Below, piece after piece: positions 1 to 8,020 of a stretch of DNA of 16,693 nt. The DNA comes from DRKI01 sp011051875 (GTDB lineage: Bacteria > Desulfobacterota > Desulfobulbia > Desulfobulbales > Desulfobulbaceae), in assembly GCA_026990385.1 (NCBI GenBank), contig JALXDL010000079.1, forward strand, positions 1 through 16,693. Reading direction: 5' to 3'. The notes beneath the pieces are model-generated. The model ran no database searches. It was not told the DNA's origin and was given only the letters and a program-made list of their open reading frames with translations. How positions within the stretch are numbered: position 1 is the first letter of the stretch; each line of letters opens with the position of its first letter. Made by a program: the position numbers and the translations under genes.

Positions 1-1763
1 CCGAAGTTGCCATAGTAGAGATTATAGTCCCGGGCTGCGCCGCAGACCGCATCCCTGATGCCGGCCCTGTTGTTGAACGCTGCGATATTGTTCTTGATCA
101 CCCGCGCGGCCTGGGTGTCATTCCTGATCGGCGGCGAGGCAAAGGCACGCGGCGACCCGGTCGTCGGGTCAGTGGTGGTATTGATATCATCATAGACGAT
201 ACCACCACCCGTGTCCCCGGAGCCGTTATCAACCACCGTATTGTTGCTGATTTCGGTGATACCCCACGAGGCCTTGATGGCAAAAGGATCATAGGGAGAG
301 GCATTGTCGCCGGAAAAACGGATACCACTGCGGGTATTTCCATACACCAGGTTGTTGGTGATGACACCGGAGGCGTGATCAAGACGCATACCCACCAGGT
401 TGTCATGGATCTTGTTCCGCCGGATGGTCAGGTTGACAGGGACATGCCCCCGGTCGAAGCCCACCACCGATGGCGGCGCATCCGGATCCGGCTCCGTGTA
501 CCCGGACCAGTCGCCGGTGAATATACCGGCGGCGCCGGCATGATCATGGATATCATTGTCCGTGATCACCGCTGTGCAGTCCCGGGTAAAGGTGATACCA
601 GAGCGGGAGTTCTGGTAAATATGGTTGGCTGTGATGGTGAGCAGACCGGTGATCCGGTCAAGCACGGCGACACCGGCCCTGCCGTTGCCGTAGATCGTGT
701 TGCCGGTGATCAGCACCGGCTGTGACGCAGGGAACTTGCTTACAATGGGGTTGTTATTCACGTAAAAGGCGACACCGGCGATGCTGTTGTTGTAGATCTC
801 GTTGCCACCACCGATGGTCAGGGTGGAATCGCCGCCGATATTGATGCCCGAAGTCCCGTTGTCGTGGATCATGTTGCCGCTGACATGGGGACTGACGCTG
901 CTGGAGTCGATCAGAAATATACCGGCCCGGCGGTTATTCCGGATGGTGTTGTTCTCGATGCTGAGCCGGTCTATGTCCTTCAGCCAGATTCCGCTGCCCT
1001 CTTCAGCGCTGCCGGTCCCGTTGTTGTTGATGATATTTCCATCAGCCACACCGCTGCCACCGATGATGACTCGATTGCTGTAACCACTTCGGCCGGCAAG
1101 ATAGATACCGGCCCGCCCGTGGCCTTCGATGGTGTTGCCCTTGATAACGACTGTGCTGTTATAGATCGTATCGCCAGAGCGGGTCGTGATACCGCCGTAA
1201 TCGGTATTGTAGATGGTATTACCGATGATACTGACATCCACCTGGTCATTGATCCTAATACCGGTCCTGAATGAGGATGCACCCGGGGTATCTGCCCCCT
1301 TGATCTCGCAGTTACTGATGGTGATGTTATTGGATCCGGAATAGATCCGGATCATGGCAACATTGGTTCTGAAGCCACCGCCCGAACCATCAAGGATAAA
1401 GCCATCCAGGGTACAGTTGTCGACACCGTTAAATTTGACAATGGTCTTGCTGGTGGAGGTGATTACCGGCCTGGTCGCAGTCGCACTGCGCACATCCACG
1501 CCTGTTCTCATGTAGATCCGTTCGTCATATGTTCCCGGATAGACAAGGACCACATCACCGGAAGAAGCGGCGGAAATGGCATCTCCAATGGAGCAGTAGG
1601 GATTGCTCGCCGTGCCCGAGCCGGTGCCGGGACAGGTGTCGTCATCGACATAGATATTGGCGGCGCAGGAGATGGCCGGCAGGCAGATGAGGAAGAATAG
1701 GAGCAGGACAGCCGCCGGCACCGGCAGACTGCGCTCCTGGAGCGGACGGTTTCTCGGTTTCAT
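1..1763 (-). CDS. Secreted right-handed beta-helix (NosD/PbH1-like) protein, C-terminus outside the window
   Basis: The frame is open from an ATG at 1763 to the left edge, giving 587 residues with no stop. A good GGAG ribosome site sits just upstream of the ATG. Residues 1-35 form a signal peptide: a basic start (MKPRNR), then a hydrophobic core (AAVLLLFFLICLPA) and a cut near SCAA. A lipoprotein signal at the Cys is less likely because the lipobox is poor. Residues 36-90 carry the opening typical of this class (IYVDDDT, NPYCSIGDAI, VYPGTYDERI). After that come repeated beta-helix rungs, each with N-rich turns (ISNNTI, IIGNTIY, IRNNRR) and a recurring G-[IV] strand such as RAGIYL, RAGIFL, SGINIG, AGVAFY, RAGVAV, SGITFT, SGIRFS and RAGIRD. 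This fold is known from polysaccharide lyases, epimerases and surface proteins. No catalytic motif is visible, so the substrate and enzyme activity are unknown. An extracytoplasmic location is inferred from the signal peptide. Confidence 0.85.
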   Translation of the reverse strand, partial: MKPRNRPLQERSLPVPAAVLLLFFLICLPAISCAANIYVDDDTCPGTGSGTASNPYCSIGDAISAASSGDVVLVYPGTYDERIYMRTGVDVRSATATRPVITSTSKTIVKFNGVDNCTLDGFILDGSGGGFRTNVAMIRIYSGSNNITISNCEIKGADTPGASSFRTGIRINDQVDVSIIGNTIYNTDYGGITTRSGDTIYNSTVVIKGNTIEGHGRAGIYLAGRSGYSNRVIIGGSGVADGNIINNNGTGSAEEGSGIWLKDIDRLSIENNTIRNNRRAGIFLIDSSSVSPHVSGNMIHDNGTSGINIGGDSTLTIGGGNEIYNNSIAGVAFYVNNNPIVSKFPASQPVLITGNTIYGNGRAGVAVLDRITGLLTITANHIYQNSRSGITFTRDCTAVITDNDIHDHAGAAGIFTGDWSGYTEPDPDAPPSVVGFDRGHVPVNLTIRRNKIHDNLVGMRLDHASGVITNNLVYGNTRSGIRFSGDNASPYDPFAIKASWGITEISNNTVVDNGSGDTGGGIVYDDINTTTDPTTGSPRAFASPPIRNDTQAARVIKNNIAAFNNRAGIRDAVCGAARDYNLYYGNF

Positions 1764-2089
1764 TGGGAAACTCCTTTTTCTGCCTGCCTTTCACCCGGCG
1801 GACGGCAGAATGGCCGATATTGACCAGGGACCGGTACCGGATCCCATCGAGTTACAAAACAGTAATCCTGATTTCAGCCCCATACCCTCCGGGGTTGATA
1901 ACGACCGGCAACCTCAACCGGTGGCATCTGGCGGTGTTACCGTATCATTGCCGCCAGAGCAGGCGCTCGGCCACAACAGCCATCCCGGATCCCGGGCTGC
2001 CCTGCCTTGTTTGCTGCATCTTTCATACCGAGGAACAGGGAAACACCCGGCCGGCTGCGGTCGTTCTCTTCCTCCCGGCAACCGAGTAC
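1764..2089. other. Upstream region of the beta-helix gene, no gene seen
   Basis: This stretch separates the symporter terminator from the start of the beta-helix gene, so the promoter of the latter should lie here, reading leftwards. I found no convincing -35/-10 pair. It contains an 8-bp inverted repeat (1927-1934 with 1951-1958, core CTGGCGG/CCGCCAG) and a CCGGTACCGG palindrome near 1831. I looked for the conserved c-di-GMP riboswitch motifs on the minus strand and did not find them. Short open frames here have no ribosome sites or recognisable products. Confidence 0.5.
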
Positions 2090-2128
2090 AAAAAAAAAAT
2101 GGCGCTCCGGTCAGATGACCGGAGCGCC
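2090..2128 (-). terminator. Strong rho-independent terminator of the symporter operon
   Basis: Read on the minus strand, a perfect 12-bp stem (GGCGCTCCGGTC / GACCGGAGCGCC, loop ATCT) is followed by one A and then ten T residues. It lies about 267 nt past the stop codon of the symporter at 2395, which leaves an unusually long 3' untranslated region. No gene in the plus direction ends here. Confidence 0.92.
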
Positions 2129-2312
2129 AATATTTTCACGTCTTCTTCCAGGCAACCGGAAGAAGAAAGGAGTCAGACGACAGGAGCGAACTCAGTTTAC
2201 GCCTGCAGCGATACTGATCGGAATTCTTCCCTCCCTCGTCCGGCCCCGTCCCGTTCTCGTGCCACTGCTCTGCGGTGTCACGCCCGGGCACGTTCTGTTT
2301 GCATCATTGGTT

Positions 2313-2340
2313 GGCCGGGCCCCGATTCATGGGCCCGGCC
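2313..2340 (-). other. GC-rich hairpin in the 3' region of the symporter transcript
   Basis: A perfect 10-bp stem (GGCCGGGCCC / GGGCCCGGCC) encloses an 8-nt loop, 54 nt past the symporter stop codon. No T-run follows on either strand, so it is not a canonical terminator. It could stabilise the mRNA 3' end or cause pausing before the real terminator at 2090-2128. The remaining sequence between the two hairpins shows nothing recognisable. Confidence 0.6.
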
Positions 2341-2394
2341 CGCGATTTACCGGTTCGGCCCGGGCCACATCCTCCCCGGACATCCAGGCGCGAT

Positions 2395-4164
2395 CTAGCT
2401 GCGGCGACCGGTGCCGGGAACCCGGATATCCTCGACCAGGTGCTGAATATGCTCAGGCGGCGGTGCAGTCATGTTGGACACGATCATGGCAACCACAAAG
2501 TTGATCAGGGCGCCGACAGCACCAAAGGCCTCGGGCGAGATGCCAAAAAGCCAGTTGTCCGGCGTGTTGGCCAGCATCTCGGTACCCTTGATGAAAAACC
2601 AGCCCTTGTACCAGAAGATGTACACCAGGGTGGAGCCGAGACCGGCCAGCATACCAAGGACAGCGCCGGCATTGTTGGCCCGCTTGGAAAAAATTCCCAT
2701 CATCAGGGCCGGGAAGATGGAGGACGCGGCAAGACCAAAAGCCAGGGCAACGACCTGGGCCGCAAACCCGGGGGGATTGAGCCCCAGGTATCCCGCCACC
2801 AGGATGGAGCCGGCCATGGCGATACGGCTGGCCATCAGCTCGGTCTTGTCAGAGATGCCGGGGGCAAAGATTCCCTTGAGCAGGTCATGGGAGATGGAGG
2901 AAGAGATGGCGAGCAGGAGCCCCGCAGCCGTGGACAGGGCGGCGGCGATACCACCGGCGGCCACCAGGGCGATGACCCAGTTGGGCAGTTTGGCGATCTC
3001 GGGATTGGCAAGGACCATGATATCCCGGTCGACCTTGATCATCTCGTTGCCTTTCCAGCCAAAGGACTCGGCCTTGGCGGCAAACTCCTTGCTGGGACCG
3101 TAGTACTGGATGCGTCCGTCACCGTTCTTATCTTCATGCTTGAGCAGGCCGGTCTTTTCCCAGTTGATGAACCAGGACGGGACATCGGAGATCTTGATAT
3201 TGCCCTCAGGTGAGCCCACCGGCCCGATCTGGATGGTGTTCATCAGGTTGAGCCGGGCCATGGCACCGACCGCGGGGGCGGTGGTGTAGAGGATGGCGAT
3301 GAAGACCAGGGCCCAGCCTACCGAGGAACGCGCATCCTTGACCGTGGGCACGGTGAAGAAGCGGATGATGACATGGGGCAGGCCGGCGGTGCCGATCATC
3401 AGCGACAGGGTGAGAAGGAACATGTTGATGGTCGTCCCCTTCTGCACCGTATAGGCGGCAAAGCCCAGGTCGACCAGGATCTTGTCCAGCTTGTCAAGAA
3501 GGTACATATTGCTGCCGTCGGCCATGGTGGAACCGAGGCCGATCTGGGGCAGCGGATTGCCGGTGAGTTGCAGGGAAATGAAAACCGCTGGTACGGTGTA
3601 GGCGAAGATCAGAACGCAATACTGGGCGATCTGGGTGTAGGTGACGCCTTTCATACCGCCAAGAACCGCGTAGATGAACACGATGACCATTCCCGCGACA
3701 AGGCCGACCGAAAAGTCAACCTCGAGAAAGCGGGAAAAGGCAACGCCGATACCCTTCATCTGGCCGATGACATAGGTCAGGGAGGCGGTGATGAGGCAGA
3801 TGACCGCCACGACGCGCGCCGTATGGGAATAGTACCGGTCACCGATGAACTCGGGAACCGTGAACTTGCCGTACTTACGCAGATAGGGGGCCAGCAGCAT
3901 GGCCAGGAGACAGTAACCGCCCGTCCAGCCCATGAGGTAGACCGAGGCATCATAGCCCTTGAAGGCAATGAGACCGGCCATGGAGATAAAGGAGGCCGCT
4001 GACATCCAGTCGGCGCCGGTCGCCATGCCGTTGAGCACGGGCGGTACACCCTTGCCGGCCACGTAGAACTCGCCGGTGGTGGCGGCCCGGCTCTTGACGG
4101 CGATCAGTATATACAGAGCAAACGTCGCTCCGACAACGAGATAGGTCATTAATTGCAGGCTCAT
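2395..4164 (-). CDS. Sodium:solute symporter, large subunit (VC_2705-like, ActP-related)
   Basis: This is a 589-residue SSS-family permease. It uses a sodium gradient to import a small organic acid, probably acetate or a related carboxylate, across the inner membrane. The N-terminus has the family signature: a first membrane helix (about 6-23), then GEFYVAGKGVPPVLNGMATGA and DWMSAASFISMAG (about 52-64), which in relatives lines the sodium/substrate path. Further hydrophobic helices run to about residue 565. It is longer than typical ActP because of a soluble loop at about 315-395, which includes the acidic stretch EDKNGDGRIQYY (344-355). The start at 4164 follows a GGGGGGAAGA ribosome site that lies in the 12-nt gap behind the DUF4212 gene. 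The pairing with DUF4212 marks the two-component subfamily. Substrate assignment is inferred from the nearby acs gene and is not proven. Confidence 0.9.
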   Translation of the reverse strand: MSLQLMTYLVVGATFALYILIAVKSRAATTGEFYVAGKGVPPVLNGMATGADWMSAASFISMAGLIAFKGYDASVYLMGWTGGYCLLAMLLAPYLRKYGKFTVPEFIGDRYYSHTARVVAVICLITASLTYVIGQMKGIGVAFSRFLEVDFSVGLVAGMVIVFIYAVLGGMKGVTYTQIAQYCVLIFAYTVPAVFISLQLTGNPLPQIGLGSTMADGSNMYLLDKLDKILVDLGFAAYTVQKGTTINMFLLTLSLMIGTAGLPHVIIRFFTVPTVKDARSSVGWALVFIAILYTTAPAVGAMARLNLMNTIQIGPVGSPEGNIKISDVPSWFINWEKTGLLKHEDKNGDGRIQYYGPSKEFAAKAESFGWKGNEMIKVDRDIMVLANPEIAKLPNWVIALVAAGGIAAALSTAAGLLLAISSSISHDLLKGIFAPGISDKTELMASRIAMAGSILVAGYLGLNPPGFAAQVVALAFGLAASSIFPALMMGIFSKRANNAGAVLGMLAGLGSTLVYIFWYKGWFFIKGTEMLANTPDNWLFGISPEAFGAVGALINFVVAMIVSNMTAPPPEHIQHLVEDIRVPGTGRRS

Positions 4165-4176
4165 TCTTCCCCCCCT

Positions 4177-4434
4177 TTATTCTTCGTGCACGTTGAATTT
4201 CCGGTCCAGCTGGTTCATACGCCAGGCATAAAAGAAAATCAGGACCACGAAGGTGTAGATTGAGCCCTGCTGGGCAAACCAGAAACCGAGCTGGTATCCA
4301 CCCAGACGGATGGAATTGAGTTGCCCGGCAAACAATATCCCACAGCCGTACGACACGACAAACCAGACGACGAGACAACCGATAACCAGCCGGATATTCG
4401 CCTTCCAGTACTCCGCTTTTGCAGCGTCACTCAT
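4177..4434 (-). CDS. DUF4212 membrane protein, putative small subunit of the sodium:solute symporter
   Basis: An 85-residue protein beginning MSDAAKAEYWKANIRL. It has two membrane helices (about 15-37, LVIGCLVVWFVVSYGCGILFA without its ends, and about 53-70, IYTFVVLIFFYAW) and a charged C-terminus. The YWKAN opening, the LGFWFAQQGS centre and the FYAWRMNQLDRKF end are characteristic of DUF4212, which is nearly always encoded just before a VC_2705-type symporter, as here. I chose the ATG at 4434 because GGAGG lies 5 nt upstream of it. The in-frame ATG at 4446 (MEEK...) has no ribosome site, and its own codons form that GGAGG. Its exact job (assembly or gating of the permease) is not known. Confidence 0.9.
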   Translation of the reverse strand: MSDAAKAEYWKANIRLVIGCLVVWFVVSYGCGILFAGQLNSIRLGGYQLGFWFAQQGSIYTFVVLIFFYAWRMNQLDRKFNVHEE

Positions 4435-4813
4435 CTTTTCCTCCATACGTTGTGTTGACAGGAATGCAGTCCCGGCTCCCTTGCGCAGCCGGGACCATCC
4501 CGGCCTTCCCGGTCAGCGAGTCCCGGCGGCTCCTGCAACCGGCACACGCCGGGAACGACCCCATGCAGTGCCATGTGGTGCTTCCCGACCGGATGCGGCG
4601 GCGGTTTCTCCCCAGAGACACACCGACCCGCCCTGCGGGTACCATTCCAGCGACACCAGGACGCCTACCCTCCCCTTTTCCGTACAACATGACCCAGCCC
4701 TCCGGGCCGACCGGTTACAGCACGCGGTCATGGCCTGGAAACCGGTGGAAAACTGCCGTGCCGACAGCTCCTTTCCAGCCCGAAGCGAAGACCTGTATCA
4801 CACAGTACGACAG
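4435..4813 (-). promoter_or_regulatory. Long structured 5' leader of the DUF4212-symporter operon
   Basis: If transcription starts about 7 nt past the -10 box at 4820, the mRNA has a leader of about 380 nt. Several hairpins can be drawn in the minus-strand RNA. The first pairs 4747-4751 with 4772-4776 around an inner CTGTCG/CGGCAG stem. The second pairs ACCGGTT at 4710-4716 with AACCGGT at 4740-4746 and starts exactly where the first ends. A short one is at 4696-4708. Finally there is a 9-bp stem GTCCCGGCT/AGCCGGGAC at 4469-4477 and 4487-4495, about 35 nt before the start codon. No known riboswitch class is recognised. Open frames inside the leader lack ribosome sites and look accidental. Confidence 0.45.
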
Positions 4814-4819
4814 TTAAAG

Positions 4820-4848
4820 TTTATACTTTTTCATCTGTCAGCTGTCAA
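4820..4848 (-). promoter_or_regulatory. Near-consensus sigma-70 promoter
   Basis: On the minus strand the -35 box TTGACA (4843-4848) is followed by exactly 17 nt and then TATAAA (4820-4825). That is a perfect -35 and five of six bases of the -10. It stands in an AT-rich island inside otherwise GC-rich DNA and points at the DUF4212-symporter pair. A GTTTATACTTTTTC stretch overlaps the -10 region on the other strand. Confidence 0.85.
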
Positions 4849-5090
4849 GCAAATAGGTGCCTGAAAACCTGATCAGTTCTACTGAACAGACGATACACCA
4901 TTGCTGACTTGACATATCTTGAAGGGTCACAGCGTAGTACAACGAAGTTCGAATCACTCTTGTGCCGGCCACCATCGCCACCGATTTTCCGGAACCGCAC
5001 CCGTCTGTATGTCTCCCGAAAAAGACTCATCCCTCCATTCCTGAATTGGGCGATTTTCAGCAGCTCATACCTGAATCGACTCCATTCAGG
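4849..5090. other. Intergenic DNA between the exonuclease gene and the symporter promoter
   Basis: This stretch is less GC-rich than its surroundings. Directly after the exonuclease stop codon there is a 7-bp hairpin (CCTGAAT at 5070-5076 with ATTCAGG at 5084-5090), which may mark the end of the acs-side transcription unit although no T-run follows. A 61-codon minus-strand frame (4845-5030) starts at an ATG that GGAGGG touches directly. That spacing is too short for a normal ribosome site and the product is not recognisable, so I do not call it. Confidence 0.5.
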
Positions 5091-5804
5091 TCAAAAGATG
5101 CGGTCCAGGGTACGGCCCGAACGGTAGAGTTCCTTCAGGGTGCGGATGCCGCCGTGCCTGAATTTTTTCAGCAGGAAGAGGAAGAGATAGGCTGTCTGCA
5201 GGGCATCTTCGAGGGCATCGTGGGGTTTGAACCGGGGAAGATGGAACTCTCTGCTCAAGTCATCGAGGTTGTAGGACATTGACTGGTCGCAGTAGCCGTA
5301 ATAGTCGCGGCAGCGCGCCTCCTTGTAGGCCCTTGCCAGGCGCATGGTGTCGATGCCGGGGTTGGACAGGGTTCCACCGAGCACACGACGGGCGGCACGG
5401 TTGAGAAAGTGCATGTCAATGGCAACGAAATGGCCGACCAGGAGCGCATCGCCGCAAAAACGGACAAAGTCAGGCAGAACATCCTCAATGGAGGGTGCGT
5501 CGCGGAGCTGTTCCGGGGTGATCCGGTGGATGAGGGTGGCCTGGTTGGGATCGGTGTTGCGGGGCCTGATGTAGCGGTGAAAGGTCTCACCGGGCACGAT
5601 CTGCAGATCCCTGAGACGGACGGCACCGATGGAGATGATCTCGTCGCGGCGCCTGTTGAGCCCGGTCAGCTCGGTATCGCAGACCACGAAGGTGTATTCT
5701 CCCAGGGGACGACCCTGGTCAAAATCCCTGAACAGCTCCCTGTTCTCGAGAAGAACCGGGTGCGGCGCAGGCAGCCTGAACAGGGAACGAAAGAAAGCAG
5801 CCAC
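5091..5804 (-). CDS. DnaQ-like 3'-5' exonuclease (DEDDh family)
   Basis: A 237-residue protein with the DEDDh exonuclease core of the DNA polymerase III epsilon family. Motif ExoI is DTELTGL with D43 and E45. ExoII is GHFVAIDMHFL with D130. ExoIII is HDALEDA with H195 and D200. All four metal-binding acids and the general-base His are present, so activity is expected. The substrate (DNA or RNA) is unknown, and the protein is too different in context to be the replicative proofreader. The start is GTG at 5804, only 3 nt after the stop of the DUF294 gene and without a good ribosome site of its own, so translation is probably coupled to that gene. An exonuclease of this type next to a cNMP-CBS-DUF294 gene and acs is a recurrent arrangement in proteobacteria, which suggests a shared though unproven role. 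Confidence 0.88.
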   Translation of the reverse strand: MAAFFRSLFRLPAPHPVLLENRELFRDFDQGRPLGEYTFVVCDTELTGLNRRRDEIISIGAVRLRDLQIVPGETFHRYIRPRNTDPNQATLIHRITPEQLRDAPSIEDVLPDFVRFCGDALLVGHFVAIDMHFLNRAARRVLGGTLSNPGIDTMRLARAYKEARCRDYYGYCDQSMSYNLDDLSREFHLPRFKPHDALEDALQTAYLFLFLLKKFRHGGIRTLKELYRSGRTLDRIF

Positions 5805-5807
5805 GGC

Positions 5808-7781
5808 TCAGACGACCGGGAACAGGACCTTCAGGACCCCGTGCAACCGGTCAATCACTTCAAACGCGTCCCGGAGCATACGTTTTTCAAGATCGGACAG
5901 CTGGCCCGGATCAATGTAGTTGTCCGGCTCCTCGCCCCTGTCGATCTGGTTGAGCTGATGGATGATACGCAGCTGCATCTGCATCTCATAGGCGGCATTT
6001 GCCGCTGACCACAGATCCTGGGAGATATGCCCCTCGTCCGCCAGCACATGGAGCCGGGCCAAGGTATTGGTCTCGTTGACGCTGTACCTGAGAGCCAGTA
6101 TCCTGGCGAAATTGACAAAGGGCGTCAGCCCCTGGCGCTTGATGTCGAGCTTGTTGCGGTGTTCGCCATCCTTCTCAACAATGAAATTCTTGAAAAAGGA
6201 AAGCGGCGCCCTGGTGGCCATACACTCCCGCGCCATATGCAGGAGATAGATCTCCTGGCGGCCGGTTATCCGGTTGAGGTGGGCCCGCAGCTCATCCGCA
6301 AGCGAGGTCTTGCCGTAGCCGGCTCTGAAATCAAAAAAAATCGTCGCATGGAGCAGCTCCTCCGGCTCAGGCGCTTCGACCCAGGACGAGAAGTAGCGCT
6401 TCCAGGTAGAGAGCGGCTGACACCAGCGGGGATTGACAGCCATGATCTCGCCGGGACAGAGAGGATAGCCACACTTGACCAGGTGGTCAATGGCCTGCCG
6501 GGCAAAACGGACGAAGTAGTCCTCGGCTGCCAGCCGCTCTGCCTCGTCGGCCGGGTCGGAATAGATGATGGCGTTGTCCTGGTCGGTCTTGAAGGTCTGT
6601 TCCCTGCGCCCCTCGCTGCCCAGCAGCAGCCAGCAGTAGTCCACCGGCGGCGGCCCCATCTCCTCCTCCAGCAGGGTCAGGAGACGGGTCAGGATATTGT
6701 CGTTGAGGATGGAGATCATGCGGGCGATATTGGAGGATTTGGCGCCCTCGATGACCAGGTTGCGGATAATGTCGGGGATCCTGCGTGACAGGGGGTAGAG
6801 ACCTTCGATGCTGCGCTGCTTTCCGATCTCCTTGAACAAGAGGTAGGGCGAATTGCCCTGCAGGAGCATGATATCGTGGGAGGTCACCACGCCGACCACC
6901 TGATCTTTCTGCTCCACGGCCAGGTGGTGGATGGAGCTGGACATCATCTTGAGCAGGGCGTCGAAACAGACCGCTCTCGACAGGACCCGGATCACGGGCG
7001 AGGACATGATGCGCGCAACAGGCTCACTGTACTCAAGCCCGGCCGCAATCACCTTGTTGCGCAGGTCACGGTCCGTGACGATCCCGACGATCTCCTTTGC
7101 GTTCTCCGGCCGGTACACCAGGATGGAGCCGATCCTGTACTCGGCCATGGCCCGGGCCGCCTCCTGGACCGTGGCATCAGCGGGCACGGCCCTGGGCGGC
7201 TGTTTGACGAGATCCCCCACCTGCAGGGAAAAGAGCAGCAGGTCCTCGTCGCTGCGGCGCCCCATCCGGTGCCGCCGCAGCTCGGTATAGGCCGTGTTGA
7301 CGATCTTTTCGGAAAAGTTCTTCAGGTAGTACTGGGCAAAGCCGGGCTGATTCTCGATCAGGTCGAGAAAATCCTCCCGCGGCAGAAGGAAGCAGAAGGT
7401 GTCCTCCACGGTCTCCACGTTCAGGTTGGCCGGAGTGCCACGGATGATGGGCAGGGCACCGATATAGGATCCTTCCCCCCGGTAATCCTTGAGGGTGACC
7501 TCACCCTCGTCGTCCACGATATAGGAACGGACTCCCCCCTGCTGAATGAGAAAGAGATGGGTCAGCTCGGTCTCGCCCGCGGTCAGCAGCCGCGTGCCCC
7601 GGGGATAGAAATCGACCCGCACATGGCGTGCGAGCTGCCTGAGTCGCTCCTCGTCCAGTTCGTTGAACGGCATGATGTTACGGAGAAACTCGACCACCAC
7701 CTCCGGTGGTGCCGCCCGGGATACGCTCTTGCCCGCTGCCGGAGCCGGCAAAGGTCCCTTTGTGCCGGAAGATTTAATCAT
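5808..7781 (-). CDS. cNMP-binding / CBS / DUF294 putative nucleotidyltransferase
   Basis: A 657-residue cytoplasmic regulator-type protein. Domains in order are a cyclic-nucleotide-binding beta-barrel (about 35-155), two CBS domains (about 195-245, ending GIVTDRDLRNKV, and 258-310, ending GVVTSHDIMLL), a DUF294 nucleotidyltransferase domain (about 330-470) and a DUF294 C-terminal domain (about 480-655). The catalytic signature GSEGRREQTFKTDQDNA (388-404) resembles the GlnD nucleotidyltransferase core, with D400 and D402 as likely metal ligands. Such proteins probably attach or sense nucleotides in response to energy state, but target and reaction are unknown. The ATG at 7781 is preceded by an in-frame TGA only 6 nt upstream, so the protein cannot start earlier. 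AGGGTGA serves as a modest ribosome site. It lies between acs and the exonuclease, all on one strand. Confidence 0.88.
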   Translation of the reverse strand: MIKSSGTKGPLPAPAAGKSVSRAAPPEVVVEFLRNIMPFNELDEERLRQLARHVRVDFYPRGTRLLTAGETELTHLFLIQQGGVRSYIVDDEGEVTLKDYRGEGSYIGALPIIRGTPANLNVETVEDTFCFLLPREDFLDLIENQPGFAQYYLKNFSEKIVNTAYTELRRHRMGRRSDEDLLLFSLQVGDLVKQPPRAVPADATVQEAARAMAEYRIGSILVYRPENAKEIVGIVTDRDLRNKVIAAGLEYSEPVARIMSSPVIRVLSRAVCFDALLKMMSSSIHHLAVEQKDQVVGVVTSHDIMLLQGNSPYLLFKEIGKQRSIEGLYPLSRRIPDIIRNLVIEGAKSSNIARMISILNDNILTRLLTLLEEEMGPPPVDYCWLLLGSEGRREQTFKTDQDNAIIYSDPADEAERLAAEDYFVRFARQAIDHLVKCGYPLCPGEIMAVNPRWCQPLSTWKRYFSSWVEAPEPEELLHATIFFDFRAGYGKTSLADELRAHLNRITGRQEIYLLHMARECMATRAPLSFFKNFIVEKDGEHRNKLDIKRQGLTPFVNFARILALRYSVNETNTLARLHVLADEGHISQDLWSAANAAYEMQMQLRIIHQLNQIDRGEEPDNYIDPGQLSDLEKRMLRDAFEVIDRLHGVLKVLFPVV

Positions 7782-7930
7782 CGCTCACCCTGGCCGCTGC
7801 CGGCCCAGTTCTGTTTCCGGCCGCGATCCTCCTCTGCCTTCACGGACCGACGGCACATCAATGATACTGCGTTTTTTCAAGGCCCTGTCCCCGGTGGCCG
7901 GATGCAGGGGTTCTTCATTGCCCCTTGCGC

Positions 7931-7970
7931 CAAAACAACGACAGGCAGACCACCCTTACGGATGTGCCTG
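7931..7970 (-). terminator. Probable rho-independent terminator after acs
   Basis: On the minus strand, CAGGCA (7965-7970) pairs with TGCCTG (7942-7947). A second inner stem (ATCC/GGGT, loop GTAA) is separated from the outer stem by a small internal loop. The T-rich run TCGTTGTTTTG follows at once. It lies about 50 nt past the acs stop codon. The imperfect stem and broken T-run suggest partial termination, so some read-through into the DUF294 gene is possible. The rest of the 7782-8020 gap shows no clear promoter. Confidence 0.55.
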
Positions 7971-8020
7971 CCTGCCGCTTTCATGACAAAAGACCGGAAT
8001 CTTTCCTGTCCATGGTCACA

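Noticed and set aside
98..1282. Several short frames on both strands inside the beta-helix gene
   Set aside because: The continuous minus-strand frame from 1763 to the edge encodes a signal peptide and regular beta-helix rungs. The others are shadows.
2275..3213. A 312-codon plus-strand frame opposite the symporter
   Set aside because: It is a shadow of the symporter coding sequence, with a G/D/H-rich product and no recognisable domain.
4427..4690. An 87-codon minus-strand frame in the symporter leader overlapping the DUF4212 start
   Set aside because: It lacks a ribosome site and has a low-complexity Arg/Gly-rich product. The overlap with the supported DUF4212 start is in another frame.
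4945..4980. A tRNA-like 3' end (GTTCGAATC followed by GCCACCA), as left at integration sites
   Set aside because: The T-stem bases around the loop do not pair, no acceptor or anticodon arm is upstream, and no integrase is nearby.
4845..5030. A 61-codon basic minus-strand frame between the exonuclease gene and the symporter promoter
   Set aside because: The GGAGGG touches the start codon, the end runs into the -35 box of the promoter, and the product is unrecognisable. A real small gene is not excluded but cannot be supported.
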